Below are positions 36,343 through 43,527 of a stretch of DNA of 64,000 nucleotides, one piece after another; positions within the stretch are counted from its first letter, which is position 1, and every line of letters starts with the position of its first letter. The position numbers and the translations under genes are program-made. Where the stretch lies: NCBI GenBank assembly GCA_017553505.1, contig JAFZLD010000009.1:62001-126000 (forward strand), written 5' to 3'. The DNA is from Lachnospiraceae bacterium. GTDB taxonomy: Bacteria; Bacillota; Clostridia; Lachnospirales; Lachnospiraceae. Below the pieces are notes generated by a model, which worked only from the letters and a program-made list of their open reading frames with translations, did not search any database and had not been told where the DNA came from.

Positions 36343-36822
36343 TTATTCAATGCTTTGGTTAGCAGCGTCGTATCCGTTCTCAAACTCTCTGCCTTTATCG
36401 TATGCCTCAATCTCGGATGCCGACAAATCGCCTTTCCCGTCGTAACGATAAAAACGTCCGCCGTCGGCTACAAACTCTAATATGCAGTAGTCTTCATCTT
36501 CTACACCCTTCGGGTAGTACTTTTCATCGCCTTCATTCCAAAGAAGCTCTCTATACTCCTTCTCAAAATGAACCACAAATTTACCAAACAGACAGAGCCC
36601 CTCAAACGTCGAATCGTCAGCGAAATAAAGACAGGCATTATCGTTCTTTTGCAGACTTTGAACGTGAGCTGAGCTTGTATTTGTTGAAATCAAGTGTCTG
36701 CCGAGTCCCTTGTGCCATACGCAGAATACTCTTCGCACATTCTGCCTGCCGGCTTCATCGGTATAGCCAATCGTTGCGCAAAGAGAACGATTGACGAGAT
36801 TCATTAATTCTTCTTTTGTCAT
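36343..36822 (-). CDS. Pyridoxamine 5'-phosphate oxidase-like flavoprotein
   Basis: About 159 residues. Start ATG 36822 (MTKEELMNLVNRSLCATIGY) follows GGGGG. The split-barrel signature ATIGYTDEAGRQNVRRVFCV, then LISTNTSSAHVQSLQKNDNA and CLYFADDSTFEGL, places it in the PNPOx-like FMN-binding family, GBS-type. Likely FMN-binding reductase or oxidoreductase; substrate unknown. Confidence 0.8.
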   Translation of the reverse strand: MTKEELMNLVNRSLCATIGYTDEAGRQNVRRVFCVWHKGLGRHLISTNTSSAHVQSLQKNDNACLYFADDSTFEGLCLFGKFVVHFEKEYRELLWNEGDEKYYPKGVEDEDYCILEFVADGGRFYRYDGKGDLSASEIEAYDKGREFENGYDAANQSIE

Positions 36823-36851
36823 ATTTACCCCCATAAGTTTTATATAGTTTA

Positions 36852-37616
36852 TCATAGATGAATCAGAAACCCTTCGAATTCAAAAACACCTTCGCCCTGT
36901 TTTAATCTGCCATTCTTATCCAATGTCTCGAACCCTGACTTTATTTTATCAATGAGTGAAGTATCGATGTTTAACTCATGATGTCCGGGATATATATTGT
37001 CTATTACGTATTTATCGAGTTTTTGTATTGACCTATAGTAAGCTTGCGGATCTGTAGTAGGATAAAATGCATCAAGACAGCCTTTATAAATCAGATCTCC
37101 TGAATACAGTCTTTTCTTATCAGATTCGTAAAAGCAGCAGTGGCCGGGTGAATGGCCCGGAGTGTGTACCACTTCAAGAGAACGTCCACCTATATCCAGA
37201 ATATCTCCGTCGCGAAAAAGCCTATACGGTTCACCCTGAAATAGCTGATAATCGTTTATGTTGAACTCTGTAGGAAATTCACAGGTTTTCTCCGTTAAGT
37301 TCTTCTTCACGGCTTGCAGTGGTAACGGAAATTTAGTTGTAATCCATTCTTTTTCCAGTTCATGAACTGTAAATTTATCAAATAACCTGTGTCCGCCGAT
37401 ATGGTCCCAGTGGACGTGAGTCGTTAAAACCGTCACAGGCAAAGAAGTCAACTTATCGACAACTTTCCGAATGTCGGAAACACCCAAACCGCTATCTATA
37501 AGCAAAGCTTCTTCGGCTCCGCACAACAAATAGCAATGGGTTTCTTCCCAATGTTTGTATTCACTGATTATAAATGTTTGCGAATCTATCTTTTCAATAG
37601 TAAACCAATCATTCAT
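36852..37616 (-). CDS. Metallo-beta-lactamase-fold hydrolase
   Basis: About 254 residues. The zinc motif THVHWDHIGGH lies at about 77-87, with later metal ligands in HTPGHSPGHCCFY and LYSGDLIYKG and the final His in YPGHHELN. The start ATG 37616 follows GGTGG; a GTG three codons earlier is an alternative. It is a glyoxalase II-like or generic MBL hydrolase. A perfect palindrome about 80 bp upstream may be its operator. Confidence 0.85.
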   Translation of the reverse strand: MNDWFTIEKIDSQTFIISEYKHWEETHCYLLCGAEEALLIDSGLGVSDIRKVVDKLTSLPVTVLTTHVHWDHIGGHRLFDKFTVHELEKEWITTKFPLPLQAVKKNLTEKTCEFPTEFNINDYQLFQGEPYRLFRDGDILDIGGRSLEVVHTPGHSPGHCCFYESDKKRLYSGDLIYKGCLDAFYPTTDPQAYYRSIQKLDKYVIDNIYPGHHELNIDTSLIDKIKSGFETLDKNGRLKQGEGVFEFEGFLIHL

Positions 37617-37695
37617 ACTATCCACCGATTATCTTGTGTTCCTCAGCCATCAATATCATCAGCAAACAAATCCGGCACACCTTGCTCCTTCAATG

Positions 37696-37712
37696 AAAAG
37701 CAGCCTGCTTTT
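37696..37712 (-). promoter_or_regulatory. Perfect palindrome upstream of the MBL gene
   Basis: AAAAGCAG C CTGCTTTT is a perfect 8+1+8 palindrome. With a one-base centre it cannot fold into a hairpin along its full length, so an operator is more likely than a terminator. Confidence 0.4.
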
Positions 37713-37726
37713 TACCTATACTCTAA

Positions 37727-37957
37727 TTAATCGCAAGAGTATCCGGGTTCTTTGTACAGGTTTTCTTTGTCAGGAACAATCTTTTTGTCCCAGACTGATT
37801 CTTTCCAGTCGTCTTCGGCTATTTCTTTAATGGCTACCGAAACGCTTGATGTCTTGCAGCCAAGAGTTTCTGCTATTACATCAGCTATTTTCTCGGCACA
37901 AGCCTTCTTTTGTTCATCACTCCTGCCCGGAAAGCAGTTGATCTCAACATGTGGCAT
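37727..37957 (-). CDS. 4-oxalocrotonate tautomerase-family protein
   Basis: A 76-residue protein starting MPHVEINCFPGRSDEQKKAC. The catalytic Pro follows the initiator Met, as needed for this family. AAGGAGG lies ahead of ATG 37957; an open frame extending 30 codons further 5' lies in the repeat array and is not used. It is slightly longer than typical 4-OT proteins (62-70). Its upstream region is the inverted-repeat array at 37,994-38,324, which would lie in its promoter or leader. Confidence 0.8.
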   Translation of the reverse strand: MPHVEINCFPGRSDEQKKACAEKIADVIAETLGCKTSSVSVAIKEIAEDDWKESVWDKKIVPDKENLYKEPGYSCD

Positions 37958-37993
37958 GGGCGCCTCCTTTATAAATTTGAAGTTGTTCTCTTT

Positions 37994-38324
37994 GACATGC
38001 GAATCTGATATTGAGTCAAATTTGCGTGTCCACATCTGCGTGACCAAAAAGTTAAAAGCATGCGAATTTCGTGCCTATTCTTTTCCTCATGTATGTATCT
38101 ATTACATATTCGAAACGCGAACATGCGAATAATGATTCATGATGTTTTTGCATGTATTACCTTACATGCTTATTCTGCTCGAGGGTCACTTCGCATGTAT
38201 TCATTTGCAACCAATCCCAAATATGAACATGCGTATTTAGCTTCGTTGAGATCTCGCATGTCTTAACCAATAATCATGTAAAAATCCATACACGTATATT
38301 CCAACCACTTGTCTGCTCGCATGT
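37994..38324. repeat. Tandem inverted-repeat array, 63-bp period (six units)
   Basis: Each unit has a left arm like ACATGCGAAT, a 15-nt variable loop, and a right arm like ATTCGCATGT. Left arms start at 37995, 38058, 38121, 38164, 38227 and 38290; right arms at 38020, 38083, 38146, 38189, 38252 and 38315. Spacing is 63, 63, 43, 63, 63. Arms are 10 nt; match to the perfect complement is 6-8 of 10 in units 1-5 and about 4-5 in unit 6. In unit 1 both mismatches would be G-U pairs in a plus-strand RNA. Loops and the 28-nt gaps are not conserved. It occupies the gap between the RNA-ligase-like and tautomerase genes. I know of no named element like it. Confidence 0.8.
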
Positions 38325-38373
38325 AATAATATCCATAAACAGGATATCGGCCGTACAAATCTCGATTTCTGTA

Positions 38374-38880
38374 TCATCCTTTGAGTTGCACCGACATAAT
38401 ATGCCTGGTAGGCCAGAACTCATATAGGTGGAGCGTGGTAACTGTTCCGGTTGGAATCGGCAGTTCGCTTAATACTATCTGTGTGGCCTCGGCTATTACG
38501 TCGGGCTTGTCTATTATCATTGTAGTGTGGGCCGACCAGCCAAATGGGTCTTCGCTGTCCATGAATTCGTCCTTCAAAAGAAGCATTTCTTTGCTCACTT
38601 CGGGTGCCACAAAAAGAACATCGTTCGCAGGCAGTCGGAAAAGGCCTACGTGGTTAAACTCCGCCCGGAAAGGCTTGTGAGTGTCGGATATTCGGCGAAG
38701 GCGCTCCTTGAGTTCTTCTTCTTTGGCTGTGTTGTAGGAGCCCATGGTGAAATGCATGGGGATGTCCTTGGTCTGAACGCCGCTAAAGCCTTTTTCGTAT
38801 AATTTGTTCTGTATTCCGGACAGGAGTTTCTCCGTGTCGTCATCATATCCCGCAAGGACGTATAAAGCCTTGTCTGCCAT
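38374..38880 (-). CDS. 2H phosphoesterase (2'-5' RNA ligase/LigT-like)
   Basis: A 168-residue protein with the two histidine motifs of the 2H superfamily: HFTMGS at about 43-48 and HTTMII at about 119-124. The fold and spacing match LigT/YjcG-like proteins. It would be cytoplasmic and act on 2',3'-cyclic or 2'-5' phosphodiester bonds; the substrate is unknown. The ATG follows GGAGAGATAATACC. Confidence 0.82.
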   Translation of the reverse strand: MADKALYVLAGYDDDTEKLLSGIQNKLYEKGFSGVQTKDIPMHFTMGSYNTAKEEELKERLRRISDTHKPFRAEFNHVGLFRLPANDVLFVAPEVSKEMLLLKDEFMDSEDPFGWSAHTTMIIDKPDVIAEATQIVLSELPIPTGTVTTLHLYEFWPTRHIMSVQLKG

Positions 38881-38902
38881 GGTATTATCTCTCCTGATTC
38901 AT

Positions 38903-39373
38903 TCAATATTTGTAGCGCATGTCGCGGTATCTGTGTTCTTGGTCCTTAAAGCCGACCTTGGCGTAGATCGGGTAGCCTGCGTCGGTAGCTGAGAGGTCGA
39001 TGCGGCCCAGACCTCTTCTTTTGCCATATTCGACAAGGTTCTTCATAAGCTGGGTGCATATTCCCTGCCCGCGATAAGCAGGCTCTGTGTAGACGCTCAG
39101 GACGTCGGCGTACAGGCCGTTTAAGAGGATGGAATTAGCGGGCATTTCGATGATGTGCAGGTATGCAACGGACACGATTCTGTCGCCTTCCTTGGCCACA
39201 AAAGCAATCAGCTCGGTGCCGAGCTTGCGATTGAAATAGTCAGGGAGCTGTGCTTCCATGCCTTTACGCTCTTCGTCGGTAACCGACCCAAAATCATCTA
39301 TCATATATTCGATACGCATGCGTATCAGTTCGTTAATGTCTTCCCTGGTAGCTTCACTGTATACAATACTCAT
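38903..39373 (-). CDS. GNAT-family N-acetyltransferase
   Basis: A 156-residue protein. DVLSVYTEPAYRGQGICTQL contains the acetyl-CoA motif (RGQGIC), followed by LVEYGKRRGLGRIDLSATDA and YAKVGFKDQEHRYRDMRYKY. A general GNAT acetyltransferase; acceptor unknown. It lies 22 bp before the 2H phosphoesterase gene in the same direction. Confidence 0.87.
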   Translation of the reverse strand: MSIVYSEATREDINELIRMRIEYMIDDFGSVTDEERKGMEAQLPDYFNRKLGTELIAFVAKEGDRIVSVAYLHIIEMPANSILLNGLYADVLSVYTEPAYRGQGICTQLMKNLVEYGKRRGLGRIDLSATDAGYPIYAKVGFKDQEHRYRDMRYKY

Positions 39374-39391
39374 GTTTATTCTTCTGCCTGC

Positions 39392-39643
39392 CTAGTGCCA
39401 GTATGGCTTCTGGTCCTTGTGACGGAACTCTTTCATTTTTTCTTTGTATATGCCCACAATCGAGTCGTACTTCTCTATCACCGCCGCCTTCGCGTTACCG
39501 GTGCTCTTCATCTCTTCGAGGGCTTCCTCAAGCTCCTTGAGGTTGTCCTGCGCATTATCTTTATAATTGTTCGACATGTTTATCTGCAGCCGCAGGATGA
39601 TGCTGTCGAGTTGCTTTTCTGCTTTGGATTTAAATAGGCCCAT
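39392..39643 (-). CDS. Small coiled-coil protein (83 aa)
   Basis: MGLFKSKAEKQLDSIILRLQ and the following NLKELEEALEEMKSTGNAKA are strongly helical and charged, giving a predicted helical hairpin. GGAGG precedes the ATG. It is 15 bp after the FliB-like gene and probably co-transcribed. No known family. Confidence 0.6.
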   Translation of the reverse strand: MGLFKSKAEKQLDSIILRLQINMSNNYKDNAQDNLKELEEALEEMKSTGNAKAAVIEKYDSIVGIYKEKMKEFRHKDQKPYWH

Positions 39644-39658
39644 GGTAGTCCTCCCGTT

Positions 39659-40747
39659 TTACATCCTTATAATCGGGTGCTCGTCCATGTACCTTTCGGT
39701 TGCAAGGACATTGGGCACCGAGTGTTCCAGTTCTCTTGCGTATAAGTAAGTGAAGTAAATTACATCTTCGGTACTGATGGCGCCGTGCGTCTTGAAGTGC
39801 GCCATGGCAAAATCTTTTATGTGAAGGCAGGCGGCCACGGCGAGCTGGGCCTGGCCGTAATAGTACTCGTCGTAGGCGGAGCCGCAGAAATAGATGTAGA
39901 GGAAATAGTGAAGGATTTGCTCGGTCACAATGTCCCAGTCCATGCCTTGAGAAGAAAAGGAAGCCCGCATTTCACTGTCCAGGGTAGCCTCATCCTGCCG
40001 GCGATCTTTGTACAGTGCTTTCTCGGTCAGCTTAAGCACTTCTTTAAACTCGTCGCCGGTGTATTCCCACTTTTTCATGACTTTGAAGAGCTCGTAACGG
40101 AGGTCGGGAGTGATTTCCAAAGGCTTATAGTCTGCTGCTATTGCGCCTTCAACATCCACTGATTCTATGTCGCCGTCACTCATTAAAACGTCATCGGTTT
40201 GATTCTGGAATTCTCTTGCGATTGCAAGAATCCTTCCTGCTTTCGTGGCAAAAGAAAGCGTCCTGTTAAGCACGATTTTAAAGAATTCTTCACGAAGCGA
40301 ATACAACTTTATGTAAACCAGCTGCTCTTCACTGTCATACTCTTCCGTATCAGTTTCTCTATCTTCAACCGTTCTATACGTCACGGGTTCTTTGCGTTTA
40401 AGAAGGTACTGAGCAACTTCCGGGCAGGAAATGCTGAGGGAATACTCGCGCACATTTTCAAATTCCTCGATGTGGCGCGGGAAAAGCCTGCACGTGTTGC
40501 ATAAGATATCTTCGCCATGCGCCAGAATCAACTTGCAAAGCCCTTTTTCGTTAAGGTTTTTACAGCGTTTTTCTTTGTCCTGATAAAAGCATTCGTGTTT
40601 AAAATCAACAGTCTCAATCTTCTTGTCTCGATACCGCTTTAATGCGTCTGTATCAATTTCTATCTGCCAGCCGGCGCAGCAGGTCTGCGGACATTTGTCG
40701 GCTATGCACACAAAATCATCGTAGTAATCGGGGTAGGTACGTTTCAT
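39659..40747 (-). CDS. fliB: FliB-type flagellin lysine-N-methylase
   Basis: A 362-residue protein. The N-terminal block YYDDFVCIADKCPQTCC and then AGWQIEID, with further cysteines in CFYQDKEKRCKNLNEKGLC and CNTCRLFPRHIEEF, is the FliB family signature: a cysteine cluster likely to hold an iron-sulfur centre. FliB methylates lysines of flagellin in enterobacteria; many Firmicute homologues exist and some may have other targets. No flagellar genes lie in this window. Confidence 0.8.
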   Translation of the reverse strand: MKRTYPDYYDDFVCIADKCPQTCCAGWQIEIDTDALKRYRDKKIETVDFKHECFYQDKEKRCKNLNEKGLCKLILAHGEDILCNTCRLFPRHIEEFENVREYSLSISCPEVAQYLLKRKEPVTYRTVEDRETDTEEYDSEEQLVYIKLYSLREEFFKIVLNRTLSFATKAGRILAIAREFQNQTDDVLMSDGDIESVDVEGAIAADYKPLEITPDLRYELFKVMKKWEYTGDEFKEVLKLTEKALYKDRRQDEATLDSEMRASFSSQGMDWDIVTEQILHYFLYIYFCGSAYDEYYYGQAQLAVAACLHIKDFAMAHFKTHGAISTEDVIYFTYLYARELEHSVPNVLATERYMDEHPIIRM

Positions 40748-40820
40748 ATGTTAAATTCTCCTATGCGGATTATACCATAAGTGCCGCGCAGCTAGTGGGT
40801 ATTTCTTATTTTTTTAAGAC

Positions 40821-40859
40821 AAAAAAATACCTCCACCACATTTCTGCAGTGAAGGTATT
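40821..40859 (-). terminator. Rho-independent terminator of the third MCP gene
   Basis: AATACCT (40826-40832) and AGGTATT (40853-40859) are the outer arms of an imperfect long stem, with a T run on the minus strand. Confidence 0.75.
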
Positions 40860-40877
40860 AATCTTTGTAAACAATTA

Positions 40878-42347
40878 TTACTTGTTTCCGCTTCTGCTGA
40901 TTTCCAGAATCTTATTGAGAATATCCTTAGTGGCAGCCATGTCCTTCTTGCAGTCTTCGCTAATCTCGATGGCGGACTGGGAAGATGCCGCAACTTCTTC
41001 GGATGTGGCTGATAGGTTGCTGATGGCGTCCATGACTGCGGTGTTGGCTGTTACACAGGCATCAACGTTGTCGGAGATTTTGGACGCTCTGGTGGTGAGG
41101 TCGGAGACCTTTTCGAGGATGACTTCGAACTTCTCACCGGTGCGGGCGATGATTTCGCCTTGTTCGTTGGCGGATTCAACGCTTCGCTCCATGTTCTTGG
41201 AGGCGGTGTTGACCTTATCGAGAAGGTCATCGATGGTGGAAGCGATTTGCTCGGCGGATTGCTTGGTGTGCTCGGAGAGTTCTCGTATTTCGTCCGCAAC
41301 GACCGCAAAGCCTTTTCCTGCTTCTCCCGCTCTGGCCGCTTCGATGGAGGCGTTTAAAGCAAGGAGGTTGGTCTGTCCCGATATAGAAAGAATTGCGGCT
41401 ACGATATCTTTTACCGTTCCCGCGGACTTCTGAAGGTTTGTGGTCATTTCAGCGGTCTCTTGGTTGATGACGGAAGCTTCCTGAGCCTTAGTTGTGAGTT
41501 CTTTTACTAAAGTGTTGCCGTCTTTAATGTTGTCGGTAACTTCGTCTGCGTTGCTACGCATTTCGGTTGACTGATGGGCTATGTCCTCAAGCGATTCCGT
41601 GATGTTGGCATTCATTTCGGTCTGAGTCTGGATAGCCTCGGCAGTTAACGTCACGGATTGTGATATTTCCTCGGAAGCGTCGGCACTGGATGTAACCTTC
41701 AAAGAAAGTGACTCCATAGCTTCGTTGGCTTCTTCAAGCTTCTCGCCGATTTGGATGCCTATGGACTTAATGACCTCGGCATCTTCTTTTTGCTGCCTTG
41801 CGGCTTCCTGAATCTCGTCAATGGTCTCGGCGTTTTGTCTGTTGCTTAACCGCACATAAAATACTGCCATCAAAGCCAGCAACAAAGCATAAACCACGTC
41901 GGTGAAAACCATGTTCTTTCTTTCGGAAGGATCCGCAGCCAGTGATAAATACAGCACTGCAAACAGCAAATTGATGGCCACTACGGAGCATGCCGTAATA
42001 ATTGTCAGCTTGGGGTCTTTGTAGAGCAGCACCAAAATCAGCAGTCCGGGTCCGAACGCCCACAGATAAGGCACGTGCACGATGCCCAGTATTACCACCA
42101 GGTAGTTAGCTATCATGCAACCCATAATCAGATATTTGCCCTTCTCGTCGTGGCTAAACTTTATGTAGCTGAAGATAAAAAGCGCCAGCACAATGAATTG
42201 CAATACCAACATTGCAGTTGTGTTCAAAACGCCCACTCTGTCGGCTCTGTAGACGATGGTGGAAAGAATTTCAAAGACATTTATGATGCAGGCCAGTTTG
42301 AAGGCCAGCAGGTTGCTTTCGTAGATTTGCTTTTCTTGCAGAGTCAT
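40878..42347 (-). CDS. Methyl-accepting chemotaxis protein with six-helix membrane sensor
   Basis: About 489 residues. Start ATG 42347 ([18 protein letters not shown]) follows AAAGGATCGG; a GTG three codons earlier is an alternative. The first ~185 residues are six hydrophobic helices with almost no extracellular domain. A coiled cytoplasmic part follows, with signalling tip [20 protein letters not shown]. There is no HAMP domain. Such receptors are thought to sense membrane state or small permeant ligands. Followed by its own terminator. Confidence 0.88.
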   Translation of the reverse strand: MTLQEKQIYESNLLAFKLACIINVFEILSTIVYRADRVGVLNTTAMLVLQFIVLALFIFSYIKFSHDEKGKYLIMGCMIANYLVVILGIVHVPYLWAFGPGLLILVLLYKDPKLTIITACSVVAINLLFAVLYLSLAADPSERKNMVFTDVVYALLLALMAVFYVRLSNRQNAETIDEIQEAARQQKEDAEVIKSIGIQIGEKLEEANEAMESLSLKVTSSADASEEISQSVTLTAEAIQTQTEMNANITESLEDIAHQSTEMRSNADEVTDNIKDGNTLVKELTTKAQEASVINQETAEMTTNLQKSAGTVKDIVAAILSISGQTNLLALNASIEAARAGEAGKGFAVVADEIRELSEHTKQSAEQIASTIDDLLDKVNTASKNMERSVESANEQGEIIARTGEKFEVILEKVSDLTTRASKISDNVDACVTANTAVMDAISNLSATSEEVAASSQSAIEISEDCKKDMAATKDILNKILEISRSGNK

Positions 42348-42422
42348 ATTTTTCACCGATCCTTTCATAAAATACAGTAGCATGCAATGATTAAACTACC
42401 GCTAACTCGGTGCTTTCGGGGC

Positions 42423-42464
42423 AAAAGAAAACCCTCACTTCATTTCTGAAATGAGGGCTGTTTT
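42423..42464 (-). terminator. Rho-independent terminator
   Basis: CCCTCACTTCATTT pairs with AAATGAGGG around a short loop, followed by T-rich sequence on the minus strand. It ends the gene starting at 43207 and is nearly identical in its stem to the ppdK terminator about 1 kb away. Confidence 0.8.
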
Positions 42465-42472
42465 CAAAACTC

Positions 42473-43207
42473 TTATTCGGCGTCGAGCCACTTGTTCACA
42501 AAAATGTCCGGTTCGTCCTTATGGCTAAACTTCACAATCAGCGTGTCGGTAGCGGAATCGTAAGTCCATTGCTCCATGGTAGTCTTATAGTTCTTGCCAT
42601 CCTTCTTTCCGTCCGGCGTCCACATCTTACTGTAGCACAATGTTTCGGACTCCAAATCCTTCATCAACACCGGAATCGCCTGATCCACTATGGCTTTTCT
42701 TTGTTTTTGATCCATGTTGTATTTATATTTCTGCGGCCAAAGATCGTATACCACATCGTAAATAATGTACCCGTATGCGTAAATGGCAGTGTCGCCGTCA
42801 GAGGTTACGCGCTTGTAACGCTCTTTCTTTTGCATCACTTCCTCGATGTAAACTTCGGGCGTGTAGGCTTCTCTCGCCTTATCAACCTTCGCGGAATAAA
42901 CCATCTTTAAAATAGCGTCCAATGCGAGGGGGATAAGCGGCAAAAGAATAATCCATTTGGGCATGTCCAGCCTGAATACGCGGACAATGCTGTATATCCA
43001 GAGCGCGGCGTAAGCTATATATCCTATGATTGCGAATATCTTGATGAAGATTCCGGTCAGTAAAGCCGCTCCTACTCCATCGATGCCGTGCCCGTGCCTG
43101 TTGGCGGATACATCCGCGATGAGCTTCGCAAATAACGCTATCAGGAAGGGAAGCGCCACGCATATTGCCAAAAGAATGTAGGTGATTGTTCTGCTTGATT
43201 TGTCCAT
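42473..43207 (-). CDS. Membrane protein of unknown function (244 aa)
   Basis: Helices lie at about 8-28, 45-75 and 83-105; the C-terminal ~135 residues are soluble and charged (EVYIEEVMQKKERYKRV, then YGYIIYDVVYDLWPQKY). No family was recognised. It stands alone between two terminators. Confidence 0.65.
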   Translation of the reverse strand: MDKSSRTITYILLAICVALPFLIALFAKLIADVSANRHGHGIDGVGAALLTGIFIKIFAIIGYIAYAALWIYSIVRVFRLDMPKWIILLPLIPLALDAILKMVYSAKVDKAREAYTPEVYIEEVMQKKERYKRVTSDGDTAIYAYGYIIYDVVYDLWPQKYKYNMDQKQRKAIVDQAIPVLMKDLESETLCYSKMWTPDGKKDGKNYKTTMEQWTYDSATDTLIVKFSHKDEPDIFVNKWLDAE

Positions 43208-43347
43208 ATTTTATCTGCCTTTACTATTCATATTGAATTCCCGGTTTTCCGTTCATAAGTAAATTGTACACCCTTCGAGGAGTTTTCTCCATGAACAGAT
43301 TGGCAAGATAATGGGGGGTATTTTGCCGGAATCGGTGCATTTCTGAG

Positions 43348-43470
43348 TTACTTCTTAGCATTTGCAATAACCACATTCATAGGCTCAACTTCAATCTTTT
43401 CCCAAACCTTTTCTATAACGTAAGGTTCGTTGGCAAGGTAATCGTCAAGTTGTGCGCTTGGCTTTTCCGG
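43348..43470 (-). pseudogene. Remnant of a YciI-like (YCII domain) protein gene
   Basis: A minus-strand frame with no start codon reads QLDDYLANEPYVIEKVWEKI, then EVEPMNVVIANAKK, and stops at TAA 43350-43348. The pattern of a small residue, [NE]-x-PYV and a final EPMNVVIA closely fits the C-terminal half of YCII-domain proteins (DPFVKAGL...RPWNVVIG). The 5' half is replaced by the ppdK terminator. This is best read as a truncated gene. Confidence 0.55.
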
Positions 43471-43472
43471 AC

Positions 43473-43511
43473 AAAAAAAGACCCTCGCTTCATTGCTGAA
43501 ATGAGGGTCTT
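43473..43511 (-). terminator. Rho-independent terminator of ppdK
   Basis: AGACCCTC and GAGGGTCT form the base of a stem extended by CTTCATT/AAATG, with seven T on the minus strand. Confidence 0.88.
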
Positions 43512-43527
43512 GATCTGCTATAACTTA

